Assembly (NCBI GenBank): GCA_900316955.1
Contig: ONEX01000004.1
Coordinates: forward strand, 62,001 to 126,000
DNA length: 64,000 bases
Origin: an uncultured Bacteroidales bacterium
Lineage (GTDB): Bacteria; Bacteroidota; Bacteroidia; Bacteroidales; UBA932
Direction of reading: 5' to 3'
The stretch's first letter is position 1; every line of letters begins with the position of its first letter. The notes beneath the pieces are model-generated. The model saw only the letters and a list, made by a program, of their open reading frames with translations. It did no database searches and was not told the DNA's origin. Position numbers and translations under genes: made by a program. This document shows positions 31,246 to 39,823 of this stretch, in pieces.

Positions 31246-31572
31246 TTACGCCTTCTTCTCCTTCAGTTCGTCGATCTTGGCCTTGGCCTTGTCCACGACC
31301 TCGGCGCCTTTCTCCTTGGCTTCGGCATAGACATCCTTCGCCTTGTCGGCGGCCTTGTCATAGACCTCCTTGCCCTTTTCCTTGGCCTTGGCGGCGAGGA
31401 CCTTGGCGTCCTCGAGGGCGTCCTTGGCGTCTTCCTTGACGCCTTCGTACACCTTCTTCACGCCTTCCTCGACCTTCTCGCCGGCCTTGCCGGCATAGTA
31501 CTGGACCTTTTCACCGAAGGTGACCTTGCCGTCACCGTTGAGGTCCATCGGGTTCACTTTCTCTTCTTCCAT
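31246..31572 (-). CDS. EF-hand plus amphipathic-helix (LEA-like) small protein
   Basis: A 108-residue, highly charged protein. MDLNGDGKVTFGEKV (9-23) is a canonical EF-hand loop, with Asp10, Asn12, Asp14, Lys16, Thr18 and Glu21 in ligand positions. From residue 25 on it is one long Lys/Glu/Ala helix with 11-residue-like periodicity (AKEKGKEVYDKAADKAKDVYAEAKEKGAEVVDKAK), as in late-embryogenesis-abundant-like or YtxH-type proteins. There is no signal peptide or membrane segment. It lies behind the xylose operon but has its own -7 box at 31598. A stress-protective, calcium-responsive role is inferred only. Confidence 0.85.
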   Translation of the reverse strand: MEEEKVNPMDLNGDGKVTFGEKVQYYAGKAGEKVEEGVKKVYEGVKEDAKDALEDAKVLAAKAKEKGKEVYDKAADKAKDVYAEAKEKGAEVVDKAKAKIDELKEKKA

Positions 31573-31597
31573 GATAATCAGTGTTTAGTGTTTTGTG

Positions 31598-31605
31598 CAA
31601 ATGTA
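31598..31605 (-). promoter_or_regulatory. -7 box TACATTTG (minus strand) for the EF-hand gene
   Basis: The reverse complement of CAAATGTA, 25 bp before the ATG at 31572 and just past the xylE stop. Confidence 0.6.
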
Positions 31606-31606
31606 A

Positions 31607-33082
31607 CTATTTTTTCATTCTCTCGCGCCACAGCGTGGTCATGTCTTCGAGCGTCTTGCCCTTGGTCTCCGGAACGAGCTTCCAGACGAAGAACGCCGCG
31701 AGCAGGCAGAAGAAGCAGTACATGCCGTAGGTGAACGCAGGGCTCCAAGTGTACAGCGGCACGAAGGTGGAGCTCACGATGAAGTTCGAGATCCACTGGA
31801 AGGCGACCGCGATGGCCACGGCGGCGCCGCGGATCGTGTTCGGGAAGATCTCGGAGATGAGCACCCAGCAGATCGGGCCCCAGGAGAACATGAACGAAGC
31901 GCTGTAAACCATCACGCTCACGACGCCGATGATGCCGGGCACGCCCGGAACGGCGTCCGCCAGGGCCACGCCCAGGGCGCCGAGGGCCATGCCCAGGGAA
32001 CCGGTGATCAGCAGCGGCTTGCGGCCGAGCTTCTCCACGGTGAAGATCGCGACGAGGGTGAAGGTGATGTTGATCACGCCCATCAGCACGGTCTGGGTCA
32101 TCGGATTGCCCATGCCCATGGATTCGAAGATGCGCGGGGCGAAGTACAGCACGGCGTTGATGCCGACGAACTGCTGGAACACGCTGAGCATGATGCCGAC
32201 GAAGATGACGAGGGCGCCATAGGCCAGGAGCTTCTCCTTCTTCTCGATGACGGTGTTCTTGATGTCGTTCAGGATCTCGCGGGCCTTGGATTCGCCGTTG
32301 ATGTTGGACAGGACCGTGAGGGCCTTCTCCTCCTGGCCGCTCATCGCGAGGTAACGCGGCGTTTCAGGGACGAGCAGGATCAGCAGGGTGAAGAGGCCGG
32401 CGGGCACCATCTCGGAGCCGAACATCAGGCGCCAGCCCGTGGTGACGGACCAGTTGGCGTCGGCGGCGAGGTCGCCGGCGTTGATGATCTGGTTCATGCC
32501 TTCGGCGAGGGACGCCATCTTCGGGGCGATGTGGTCGCCGAGGATCATGAAGTTCACGAAGTACACGACGAGCTGACCGAAGATAATCGCGAACTGGTTC
32601 CAGGAAACGAGCGCGCCGCGCTTTTCGGCCGGGGCCACTTCGGCGATGTACATCGGGCAGATGGCGGAGGCCATGCCCACGCCGATGCCGCCGAGCACAC
32701 GGTACAGGTTGAAAGCCACGAGGAGGCCCTTGGTGGCGACACCCTTCTCGAAGAACAGGAACTCCGGATAGTAGGAGCCCGCTGCGGACAGGAAGAAGCA
32801 CACGCCCGCGATGAAGAGGCTCTTCTTGCGGCCGAACCTGCCGGCGAACAGGCCGGAGAGGGCGGAACCGATGATGCAGCCGATCAGGGCGCTGGAAGAG
32901 GTGAAGCCGTGCAGGCCGTTCGTGTAGGTGAAATCCTTCGCACCCATGAAGAACGCCTGCAGACCGCGCTCCGCGCCGGAGATGACCGCCGTGTCGTATC
33001 CGAACAGCAGGCCGCCGAGGACGGCTACCAGGACAATAGTAAACAGGTAGCCGGGGCTACCTGTTTGTCTGTAACTGGCCAT
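31607..33082 (-). CDS. xylE: D-xylose:H+ symporter (sugar porter family MFS)
   Basis: A 491-residue protein with 12 hydrophobic segments. Sugar-porter signatures are present: GGLLFGYDTAVISGAE in TM1 with the conserved Asp, the GRFGRKKSL loop, RVLGGIGVGMASAICPMYIAEVAPAEKRG, PETPRYLAM, QQFVGINAVLYFAP, and the C-terminal VPETKGKTLE. This matches XylE/GLUT-type transporters. It is the last gene of the xylose operon, 6 bp after xylA, and should import xylose for the two enzymes encoded upstream. Confidence 0.95.
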   Translation of the reverse strand: MASYRQTGSPGYLFTIVLVAVLGGLLFGYDTAVISGAERGLQAFFMGAKDFTYTNGLHGFTSSSALIGCIIGSALSGLFAGRFGRKKSLFIAGVCFFLSAAGSYYPEFLFFEKGVATKGLLVAFNLYRVLGGIGVGMASAICPMYIAEVAPAEKRGALVSWNQFAIIFGQLVVYFVNFMILGDHIAPKMASLAEGMNQIINAGDLAADANWSVTTGWRLMFGSEMVPAGLFTLLILLVPETPRYLAMSGQEEKALTVLSNINGESKAREILNDIKNTVIEKKEKLLAYGALVIFVGIMLSVFQQFVGINAVLYFAPRIFESMGMGNPMTQTVLMGVINITFTLVAIFTVEKLGRKPLLITGSLGMALGALGVALADAVPGVPGIIGVVSVMVYSASFMFSWGPICWVLISEIFPNTIRGAAVAIAVAFQWISNFIVSSTFVPLYTWSPAFTYGMYCFFCLLAAFFVWKLVPETKGKTLEDMTTLWRERMKK

Positions 33083-33088
33083 AACGGT

Positions 33089-34405
33089 CTATTTCGCGTA
33101 GAGGTTCAGAAGGGTCTCGTAGAGCTCCTGCTTGCCGGATTCGGCCTTGACCTCACCGTTCGCCTTGGCATACTCGTAGAGTTCCTCGAGGGTGGCGTTG
33201 CCTTCCTCGAACTTCTTGCCGAGACCGCTGTCGAAGGAAGCGTAGCGCTTGGCGACCATCTCGCAGAGCGGGCTCTCCTCGATGACGGCGGCGGCGTTCA
33301 GCAGGGCGTGGGCCATGGCGTCCATTGCGCTGATGTGGGCGATGAAGATGTCCTCCGGGTCGGTGGAAGAGCGGCGGAGCTTGGCGTCGAAGTTGGTGCC
33401 GCCGTCCTTGAAGCCGCCGTTGCGGATGATCTGGATCATCGCCTGGGTGAGATCGTACGGGTCCACCGGGAACTGGTCGGTATCCCAGCCGTTCTGGGCG
33501 TCGCCGCGGTTGGCGTCGATGCTGCCGAGGAAGCCGTTGTCCACGGCCACGGTGAGCTCATGCTCGAAGGTGTGGCCGGCGAGGGTGGCGTGGTTCACCT
33601 CGATGTTCACCTTGAAGTCCTTGTCCAGGCCGTTGGCGCGGAGGAAGCCGATCACGGTCTCCGTGTCCACGTCGTACTGGTGCTTGGTGGGCTCCATCGG
33701 CTTGGGCTCGATGAGGAAGGTGCCCTTGAAGCCGTGGGCGCGGGCGTAGTCGCGGGCGGCGGTGAGCATCTTGGCGAGGTGGTCCTTCTCGCGCTGCATC
33801 TGGGTGTTCAGAAGGGTGTAGTAGCCTTCACGGCCGCCCCAGAACACGTAGCTGGTGCCGCCGAGCTTGATGGTGGCGTCGATCGCGTTCTTGATCTGCA
33901 GGGCCGCGCGGGCGACGATGTCGAACTGCGGGTTCGTGGCGGCGCCGTTCATGTAGCGCTTGTTGCCGAACACGTTCGCCGTGCCCCAGAGGTTCTTGAT
34001 GCCGGTCTCCTTCTGCTTCTCCACGAGGTAGTCGGTGATGTCCTTCATGCGGGCCTCGTACTCGGCGATGTCCTCGGTGTCCTCCACCAGGTCGATGTCG
34101 TGGAAGCAGTAGTAGCCGATGCCCAGCTTCTGCATGATTTCGAAGCCGGCGTCAGCCTTGGCGCGGGCGCGGCAGTAGGGGCACTCGCCCTTGTCCCACT
34201 CGTAGGAACGGGTCTGGCCGCCGAACGGGTCGGCGGAAGCCTGGCCCAGGGTGTGCCACCAGGCCATCGCGAACTTGAACCAGTCCTTCATAGGCTTGCC
34301 CATGACCACGCGCTCGGCGTCATAATAATGGAAAGCCAGGGGATTCTTGCTCTCAGCGCCCTCGAAGGGGATCTTTCCGATTGTCGGGAAATACTCTTTT
34401 GCCAT
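33089..34405 (-). CDS. xylA: Xylose isomerase
   Basis: A 438-residue enzyme of normal family length. The signature [17 protein letters not shown] carries the catalytic His102 and Asp105; [15 protein letters not shown] and [20 protein letters not shown] are the metal-binding blocks. It converts D-xylose to D-xylulose with two divalent cations in the cytoplasm. It lies between xylB (28-bp gap) and xylE (6-bp gap), all on the minus strand. Confidence 0.98.
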   Translation of the reverse strand: MAKEYFPTIGKIPFEGAESKNPLAFHYYDAERVVMGKPMKDWFKFAMAWWHTLGQASADPFGGQTRSYEWDKGECPYCRARAKADAGFEIMQKLGIGYYCFHDIDLVEDTEDIAEYEARMKDITDYLVEKQKETGIKNLWGTANVFGNKRYMNGAATNPQFDIVARAALQIKNAIDATIKLGGTSYVFWGGREGYYTLLNTQMQREKDHLAKMLTAARDYARAHGFKGTFLIEPKPMEPTKHQYDVDTETVIGFLRANGLDKDFKVNIEVNHATLAGHTFEHELTVAVDNGFLGSIDANRGDAQNGWDTDQFPVDPYDLTQAMIQIIRNGGFKDGGTNFDAKLRRSSTDPEDIFIAHISAMDAMAHALLNAAAVIEESPLCEMVAKRYASFDSGLGKKFEEGNATLEELYEYAKANGEVKAESGKQELYETLLNLYAK

Positions 34406-34432
34406 GATGTCTTGTGTTTTTAGGTGTTTTGT

Positions 34433-35926
34433 TTATAAGTTTGATTTCCAGTTTTCGTAAGCTTCCTTGTACTGCTCCTCGTGCTGCGGGGTGATGACCG
34501 CGAGCTTCTCCAGGGTGGCGAAGGCCTCGTTGTTGTCGCGGTAGATGCCCGCGCCGATGCCCGCGCCCTTGGCGGCGCCCACGGAGCCGTCCGTGTCGTA
34601 CAGCTCGATGGTGGCGCCGGACACGCCCGCGAGGGTGTCGCGGAAGATCGGGGAGAGGAACATGTTGGCCTTGCCCGCGTGGATCATCTTCACGGGGATG
34701 CCCATCTGTTCCATGATCTCGATGCCGTACTGGAAGGAGAAGACGATGCCTTCCTGCGCGGCGCGCATCAGGTGCGCCTTGCCGTGGCGGTTGAAATTGA
34801 CCCCGTGGATGCTGCAGCCGGTGTCCTTGTTCCCGAGCATGCGCTCCGCGCCGTTGCCGAACGGGAGGATGGACACGCCGTCCGAGCCGATGGGGACGGA
34901 GGCGGCGACGTCGTTCATGTCGGCGTAGGAGATGCCCTCCGGGGCGACGTTGCGGCGGATCCAGGAGTTCAGGATGCCGGTGCCGTTGATGCACAGGAGG
35001 ACGCCGAGGCGGGTCTGGTCCGCCGTATGGTTCACGTGGGCGAAGGTGTTCACGCGGCTCTGCGGGTCATAGTTGACCGTGCCGTTCACACCGTACACGA
35101 CGCCGGAGGTGCCGGCGGTGGAGGCGATTTCGCCCGGATTGAAGACGTTCAGGGAGAGGGCGTTGTTGGGCTGGTCGCCGGCGCGGTAGGTCACCGGGAT
35201 GCCGGGGGCGAGGCCCAGGACGTCCGCCGCTTCCTTGGAGAGGGTTCCCTGCTGGCCGAAGGTGGGGCGGATCTGCGGGATGAGGTTCGCGTCGAAGCCG
35301 AACTCGGCGAGCAGGCGGTCGGACACCTTGTTCTCGCGGAAATCCCAGAAGATGCCCTCGGACAGGCCGCTGACGGTGGTGCAGACGGTGTCCGTGAGGC
35401 GCATGGCGATGTAGTCGCCTGGGAGCATGATCTTGTTGATGCGCTCGTACAGGGCGGGCTCATTCCGCTTCACCCAGGCGAGTTTCGCGGCGGTGAAGTT
35501 GCCGGGGTTGTTCAGCAGGTGGTCCAGGCACCAGTCGGCGCCCAGCTCCTCGAAGGCCTTGTTGCCGTAGGGGACGGCGCGGGAGTCGCACCAGATGATG
35601 GACGGGCGCAGGACGTTGCGGTCCTTGTCCACGCACACGAGGCCGTGCATCTGGTAGGAGATGCCGATGGCCTTGATGTCGGCGGGGGAAAAGGCCTTGC
35701 TCTGGAGGGTGGCCTTGCTGCGGACCTGCTCCAGGATGTCGGCAGTGGCGAGCTTCAGGTTGGCCCACCACATGGCCGGGTCCTGCTCGGCGAAGCCGGG
35801 TTGTTTGGACATGATGGGCGCCTCGCTCTTCGGGTAGAAGGCGGTGGCCACGCACTTGCCGGTCTCGACGCTCACGAGGCTGGCCTTGAGGGAAGAACTT
35901 CCGACGTCGTAACCTAAGAGGTACAT
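34433..35926 (-). CDS. xylB: Xylulokinase
   Basis: A 497-residue FGGY-family kinase. It opens with YLLGYDVGSSSLKASLV, the phosphate-binding loop of the ASKHA fold; KAIGISYQMHGLVCVD and the ATP-site motif STAGTSGVVYG follow. It phosphorylates D-xylulose to xylulose-5-phosphate, which enters the pentose phosphate pathway. It starts 3 bp after the regulator gene and is followed by xylA. Confidence 0.96.
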   Translation of the reverse strand: MYLLGYDVGSSSLKASLVSVETGKCVATAFYPKSEAPIMSKQPGFAEQDPAMWWANLKLATADILEQVRSKATLQSKAFSPADIKAIGISYQMHGLVCVDKDRNVLRPSIIWCDSRAVPYGNKAFEELGADWCLDHLLNNPGNFTAAKLAWVKRNEPALYERINKIMLPGDYIAMRLTDTVCTTVSGLSEGIFWDFRENKVSDRLLAEFGFDANLIPQIRPTFGQQGTLSKEAADVLGLAPGIPVTYRAGDQPNNALSLNVFNPGEIASTAGTSGVVYGVNGTVNYDPQSRVNTFAHVNHTADQTRLGVLLCINGTGILNSWIRRNVAPEGISYADMNDVAASVPIGSDGVSILPFGNGAERMLGNKDTGCSIHGVNFNRHGKAHLMRAAQEGIVFSFQYGIEIMEQMGIPVKMIHAGKANMFLSPIFRDTLAGVSGATIELYDTDGSVGAAKGAGIGAGIYRDNNEAFATLEKLAVITPQHEEQYKEAYENWKSNL

Positions 35927-35928
35927 GT

Positions 35929-36645
35929 TTATAATCTCGATTTGTTATAGATATTCTTGTCGAAGCGATAGAAGCGCGCGGCGCGGTGGGAGACGCCTTT
36001 CTCGCGCTCGTCCAGGGCGACGAGATACGGCATCTGGGTCATCTTCTTGTAGAAGTTGGCCGGGTCCAGGCGCTTGCCGAAGACCACCTCGTAGAGGTTC
36101 CGCAGCTGGGTGACGGTGAACTTGCGGGGCAGGAGGTCGTACAGGATGGACGGGTCCATCGAGGCGAGGGCCCGCAGGTGCTCCAGGGCGTGCGCGATGA
36201 TGTCGTTGTGGTCGAAGGCCAGGGGCGGGATCGCATCGACGGGGACCCAGAGGGCTTCGGTGGTCTCCAGTTCGCGGCTGGTGCCCCGGCCGATCTTCAC
36301 GAGGGCCATGTAGGCCACCGTGACGATGCGGTGCACATGGGCCTTCTGGGCGTGTTCCAGCCAGTGGACGTCCTTGGGGTCCTTGGTCCGGTTGATGGAA
36401 CCGAAGGACTGGAACTGTACGAGCGGGATGTTCTTGAGGCCGGTGAGTTCGGTCAGGACGCGCCGGGCGGCGTCGTCGAGTTCTTCATTGTCCAAGATCA
36501 GGCTGCCGGGGAGTTTCATGTCGTGAAAGGCATGGCCGTCCTCGATTCCCGTGCGCCGGATTAGGAGTACCTCCAGCCGCGTCCCGTTGAAGCCGAGAAC
36601 TGCGCAGTCGACTGAAAGGTGAATTTTAGCTAGTCCGTTGTCCAT
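35929..36645 (-). CDS. NUDIX-type transcriptional regulator of xylose use
   Basis: A 238-residue protein. Residues 8-150 form a NUDIX domain, but the box is degenerate (GSLILDNEELDDAARRVLTELTGL lacks the REUxEE catalytic glutamates), so it should bind rather than hydrolyse its ligand. The C-terminal ~80 residues (LLPRKFTVTQLRNLYEVVFGKRLDPANFYKKM) are a winged helix. This architecture is that of Bacteroidota AraR/XylR-type and NrtR regulators. It is the first gene of the operon it probably controls, with palindromes upstream as candidate operators. Confidence 0.93.
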   Translation of the reverse strand: MDNGLAKIHLSVDCAVLGFNGTRLEVLLIRRTGIEDGHAFHDMKLPGSLILDNEELDDAARRVLTELTGLKNIPLVQFQSFGSINRTKDPKDVHWLEHAQKAHVHRIVTVAYMALVKIGRGTSRELETTEALWVPVDAIPPLAFDHNDIIAHALEHLRALASMDPSILYDLLPRKFTVTQLRNLYEVVFGKRLDPANFYKKMTQMPYLVALDEREKGVSHRAARFYRFDKNIYNKSRL

Positions 36646-36669
36646 GGAGCTATGTTATTAGTACAGTCA

Positions 36670-36702
36670 CAAATGTAGTAAATAATTTGGTAGAAACAAA
36701 AA
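36670..36702 (-). promoter_or_regulatory. Promoter of the xylose operon (minus strand)
   Basis: On the minus strand TTTTTG (36702-36697), exactly 19 bp, then TACATTTG (36677-36670): a textbook Bacteroidota -33/-7 pair, 25 bp before the ATG at 36645. Confidence 0.75.
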
Positions 36703-36726
36703 CATTTTTTAATACTTTTTATAACT

Positions 36727-36766
36727 CATTGATTATCAATGCTTATTATATTGTGTAACATACAAT
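36727..36766. promoter_or_regulatory. Candidate operators of the xylose operon: two palindromes
   Basis: CATTGATTATCAATG (36727-36741) is a perfect 15-bp palindrome, and ATTGTGTAACATACAAT (36750-36766) is a 17-bp near-palindrome. Both lie upstream of the xyl -33 box. Binding by the NUDIX regulator is inferred. Confidence 0.45.
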
Positions 36767-36775
36767 TTGAAGGAT

Positions 36776-36810
36776 ATTTTTCGCCCTCTCCGGAATTTTC
36801 CGTAACTTTG
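36776..36810 (+). promoter_or_regulatory. Promoter of tRNA-Pro
   Basis: TTTTTCG near 36777-36783 and TAACTTTG (36803-36810), 19 bp apart, upstream of the tRNA. Confidence 0.55.
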
Positions 36811-36874
36811 TCCCGGCCCTGCCGCCCCTCCGCGCCCCGCTCCCTACGGCGCCCGCGGCGGCGGCAGGCCGCTC

Positions 36875-36948
36875 CGGGGTGTGGCGCAGTTGGCTAGCGC
36901 ATCTGGTTTGGGACCAGAGGGTCGTGTGTTCGAGTCACATCACCCCGA
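36875..36948 (+). tRNA. tRNA-Pro (anticodon TGG)
   Basis: A full cloverleaf: acceptor CGGGGTG/CACCCCG, D arm GCGC...GCGC, anticodon stem TCTGG/CCAGA around loop TTTGGGA (anticodon TGG), variable GGGTC, T arm GTGTG-TTCGAGT-CACAT, discriminator A. CCA is not encoded. Confidence 0.95.
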
Positions 36949-36957
36949 CAGGAAGAT

Positions 36958-36991
36958 AAGAGGCGACTCCATAGAGAGTTGGCCTCTTTTT
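36958..36991 (+). terminator. Terminator of tRNA-Pro
   Basis: AAGAGGC.ACTC pairs with GAGT..GCCTCTT and is followed by a short T-run. Confidence 0.75.
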
Positions 36992-37036
36992 GTTATGGCC
37001 GCCGCACCACCTTCCCCTCCTGTACACCGCCGTCCC

Positions 37037-37197
37037 TGTGTACAAGTCTGGCATGGACAGCGAAATCGTGCTTTGTGTTTGATTTTGTGTACAAGTCTTC
37101 CGGGAAAAGGGCTTCGATGGCCGATTATTGGGAGACTTGGACAGAGATGTGTCCATAGAAGCGCGTTGATGTGTACAAGCGAGACTTGTACATGGGG
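37037..37197 (+). repeat. ~160-bp palindromic interspersed repeat, copy A
   Basis: It starts TGTACAAGTCT and ends with the inner palindrome TGTACAAGCGAGACTTGTACA followed by TGGGG. An internal inverted repeat (ACAAGTCTTCCGGG / GGGAGACTTG) lies between. The reverse complement of copy B (39824-39983) matches it block by block over the same length. Confidence 0.75.
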
Positions 37198-37268
37198 TGA
37201 TGACTGATGGTGCCGGGGGTGTACCGACTATTTCTGCGAGGCGCCTCGCTGACTTCCGCCCTTTTTCG

Positions 37269-37276
37269 TATCTTTG
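37269..37276 (+). promoter_or_regulatory. -7 box TATCTTTG just before suhB
   Basis: An exact match ending 4 bp before the ATG at 37281. Transcription would begin at or near the start codon, so the mRNA would be leaderless or nearly so. Confidence 0.55.
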
Positions 37277-37280
37277 TCGT

Positions 37281-38072
37281 ATGGACATTGACATTCAGCA
37301 AATCATCGGGATCGTCCGGGAGGCGGGGACGCTGATGGACCGGACGGGCGGGTTCGAAGTGCACGACAAGGGCGCGCGGGAGAATATCGTCACATCGTCG
37401 GACGTGGCGGTGCAGCATTTCCTGACGCGGCGGCTCGGGGAGCTGCTGCCCGGGAGCGGGTTCCTGTGCGAGGAGGAGGATTTCGCCGATACGGCCCATG
37501 AGGCCGTGTGGATCATCGACCCCATCGACGGGACGGCCAACTATGCCCGCGGAAACGAGAATTGCTGTATCAGCGTGGCGCTGGTGCGGGGCGGCGAGCT
37601 GGCCATGGGCGTCGTTTACAGCCCCTGGCGGGGCGAGCTGTATTCGGCCGAGAAGGGTCGAGGCGCGTTCTGCAACGGGAAGCCCATCCATGTGTCGGAC
37701 CGGACCTATGAGCGGGGCCTCCTTTTCACGGCGATGTCCACCTACCGGAAGGACCTGGCGCGCAGCTGCAGCGACATCATCTACGACGTGTATATGGAGT
37801 GCAACGACGTGCGCCGGACCGGCTCCGCCGCTGTCGAGCTGTGCCTGATGGCCGCCGGCTTCGCCGAGCTCTATTTCGAGATGCGGCTGATGCCGTGGGA
37901 CTACGCGGCGGCGAGCCTCATCCTGCTGGAGGCGGGCGGCGCCGCGTGCGACTTCACGGGGGGATTCCCGTCGCTGTACAAGCCGTCGATGTTCATCGCC
38001 GCGAACACGCGCGAGCATGGCGAGCGCCTCCTGGCAACCGTTCGCAAGCATCTGGATCAAGTGCCTTATTGA
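37281..38072 (+). CDS. suhB: Inositol-monophosphatase-family protein
   Basis: 263 residues from the ATG at 37281. The metal/phosphate site is complete: GFLCEEEDF (60-68), VWIIDPIDGTANYARG (76-91) with Asp80 and Asp83, and LMPWDYAAASLILLEAGG near residue 205. The family dephosphorylates inositol phosphates and related sugar or nucleotide phosphates; the in vivo substrate is unknown. Its stop overlaps the TTG start of dinB, so the two are translationally coupled. The pair is bracketed by inverted palindromic repeats. Confidence 0.9.
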   Translation: MDIDIQQIIGIVREAGTLMDRTGGFEVHDKGARENIVTSSDVAVQHFLTRRLGELLPGSGFLCEEEDFADTAHEAVWIIDPIDGTANYARGNENCCISVALVRGGELAMGVVYSPWRGELYSAEKGRGAFCNGKPIHVSDRTYERGLLFTAMSTYRKDLARSCSDIIYDVYMECNDVRRTGSAAVELCLMAAGFAELYFEMRLMPWDYAAASLILLEAGGAACDFTGGFPSLYKPSMFIAANTREHGERLLATVRKHLDQVPY

Positions 38073-39625
38073 CCTTGTCCCGCGTCATCTTCCATATCGA
38101 CGTGAACTCCGCCTTCCTCAGCTGGACGGCGGTGAAGCTCGTCATGGAAGGAGGGCAGGACATCCGACAGGTCCCGTCGGTTGTGTCGGGGGATCCGAGC
38201 GACCGGCGGAGCATCATCGCGGCCGCGTCGATGCCCGCCAAGAAGCTGGGCATCCGGGCGGCCATGCCGGTGACGATGGCGCTGCGGAAGTGTCCGCAGC
38301 TGGTCATCGTCCGCGGCGACTGGGAGTGGTACAAGCGCTGCTCCGAGGGTTTCATCGCCATCTGCCGGAGCTATTCGCCGGTACTGCAGCAGTTTTCCAT
38401 CGACGAGTGCTTCCTGGACATGAGCCTCCGGTGCGGGGACCGCGACCCCGTGGAGGTCGCCACCCGCCTCAAGGACGAGGTCAAGTCCCGCCTGGGGTTC
38501 ACGGTCAATGTCGGGGTGGGCCCGAACAAGCTCCTGGCGAAGATGGCCTCGGACTTCGAGAAGCCGGACAAGGTCCATACCCTCTGGGAGCACGAGATCC
38601 GCGAAAAGATGTGGCCCCTGGGCGTGCGGGACCTGCTCTGGGTCGGGAAGAAGACCGAGGAGCGGCTCATCGCCTACGGCATCCACACGATCGGGGACCT
38701 GGCCTGCCTGAGCGTGGGCCAGCTCACTCGCCTCGTGGGCCCGAAGTTCGCCGCGCAGCTGCACGAGAACGCGAACGGCCGCGACGACTCCCCGGTGGAA
38801 ACGGAAATCCAGGAAGCCAAGAGCTACAGCGCGGAGCGGACTTTCGCCAAGGACCTCTCCGACCCGAAGGACATCGACCGGGTCCTCTTCAACGTGGCCT
38901 GCATCGTCGCCCACCGCATCCGCCGCGACGGCTTCCGCGCCTCCACCGTGTCCATGTTCGTCAAGTACACGGACTTCTCCGTCGCCCAGAAACAAACCTC
39001 CCTGGACCAGCCCAGCGACGTGACGGCCATCATCCTCAACGCGGCCCGGCGCATGCTCGCCGAGGTCTGGGACGGCGTCGCCCCGCTCCGCCAGGTGGGT
39101 CTCGGCGTCTCCAAGCTCACCCACGAGACCGTGGAACAGATGTCCCTCTTCGAGGATCCCAAGATGGAATACTACCGCGAATGGGACCGCCAATACGACG
39201 CCGCCCGCGCCCTATCCGAAGACGCCCGCCTCCTCGCCTACGAGCGGAAGACCCCGCCCCAGGCTCCGGATTCGCTCCAGGCCTCAGCCCCGGCATCGAC
39301 GCCGGCTGTGTCCCCGTCGACGGAAGACCCAACCGCCCCTACCTATGTCGTCCTTCGGGAAGTGACCTCGCCATCGTCCCCGGCTACCCCGTCGAAGCGC
39401 CCGTCTGAACCCTCGGCAACCTCGTCGGCTCAGACCCAGGAGGACGCGCCGCTCCTCTTCCATTATCCCGACGGCGAAAAGGCCCTCGCCGCCGCGAAGA
39501 GCGCCGTCCGCTCCGACCCCTCCCTCCGCATCCGCCACACGAAGCTCCCCGACGGCTCCGACTGCTTCGATCTTCACCGCGACGGCAGGCCCATCGAGCG
39601 GCATATGGTCGGCCCCACGAAGTAA
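38069..39625 (+). CDS. dinB: Y-family DNA polymerase (Pol IV / DinB) with extended C-terminus
   Basis: 518 residues from a TTG start overlapping the suhB stop; TTG at 38075 is the alternative, and no ATG precedes the catalytic core. VIFHIDVNSAFLSW holds the first catalytic Asp, and QFSIDECFLDMS the Asp-Glu pair. The palm, little-finger and HhH regions (LWVGKKTEERLIAYGIHTIGDLA) follow. It makes translesion copies of damaged DNA with low fidelity. Beyond the usual ~400 residues there is a Pro/Ser/Thr-rich linker and a terminal ~50-residue domain (PLLFHYPDGEKALAAAKSAVRSDPSLRIRHTKLPDGSDCFDLHRDGR), seldom seen in model Pol IV. Confidence 0.93.
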   Translation: MTLSRVIFHIDVNSAFLSWTAVKLVMEGGQDIRQVPSVVSGDPSDRRSIIAAASMPAKKLGIRAAMPVTMALRKCPQLVIVRGDWEWYKRCSEGFIAICRSYSPVLQQFSIDECFLDMSLRCGDRDPVEVATRLKDEVKSRLGFTVNVGVGPNKLLAKMASDFEKPDKVHTLWEHEIREKMWPLGVRDLLWVGKKTEERLIAYGIHTIGDLACLSVGQLTRLVGPKFAAQLHENANGRDDSPVETEIQEAKSYSAERTFAKDLSDPKDIDRVLFNVACIVAHRIRRDGFRASTVSMFVKYTDFSVAQKQTSLDQPSDVTAIILNAARRMLAEVWDGVAPLRQVGLGVSKLTHETVEQMSLFEDPKMEYYREWDRQYDAARALSEDARLLAYERKTPPQAPDSLQASAPASTPAVSPSTEDPTAPTYVVLREVTSPSSPATPSKRPSEPSATSSAQTQEDAPLLFHYPDGEKALAAAKSAVRSDPSLRIRHTKLPDGSDCFDLHRDGRPIERHMVGPTK

Positions 39626-39730
39626 CGCACCCTCAGGCATGGTCCTCTCACAGAAGACGCTGATATCTCCCCGTCCCGGCGCAGGTCTCTGTGCCATAGG
39701 CCCCGCCCTGCATCTGGAATTCCGTGTGGA

Positions 39731-39823
39731 GTCCCATGTGGAGTCCCATGTGAGTCCCGTGCAGATTCCCGTGTGAGGTCCGTGCAGATTCCCGTGTGAG
39801 GTCCGTGCAGATTCCCATGTGTG
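39731..39823. repeat. Short-period tandem repeats, 11-12 bp units merging into a 23-bp unit
   Basis: GTCCCATGTGGA and GTCCCATGTGA are followed by GTCCCGTGCAGATTCCCGTGTGAG, then GTCCGTGCAGATTCCCGTGTGAG and GTCCGTGCAGATTCCCATGTGTG. Each 23-24-mer is two diverged 11-12-mers of type KTCCCRTGYRRA. The array runs into copy B of the palindromic repeat. Confidence 0.8.
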
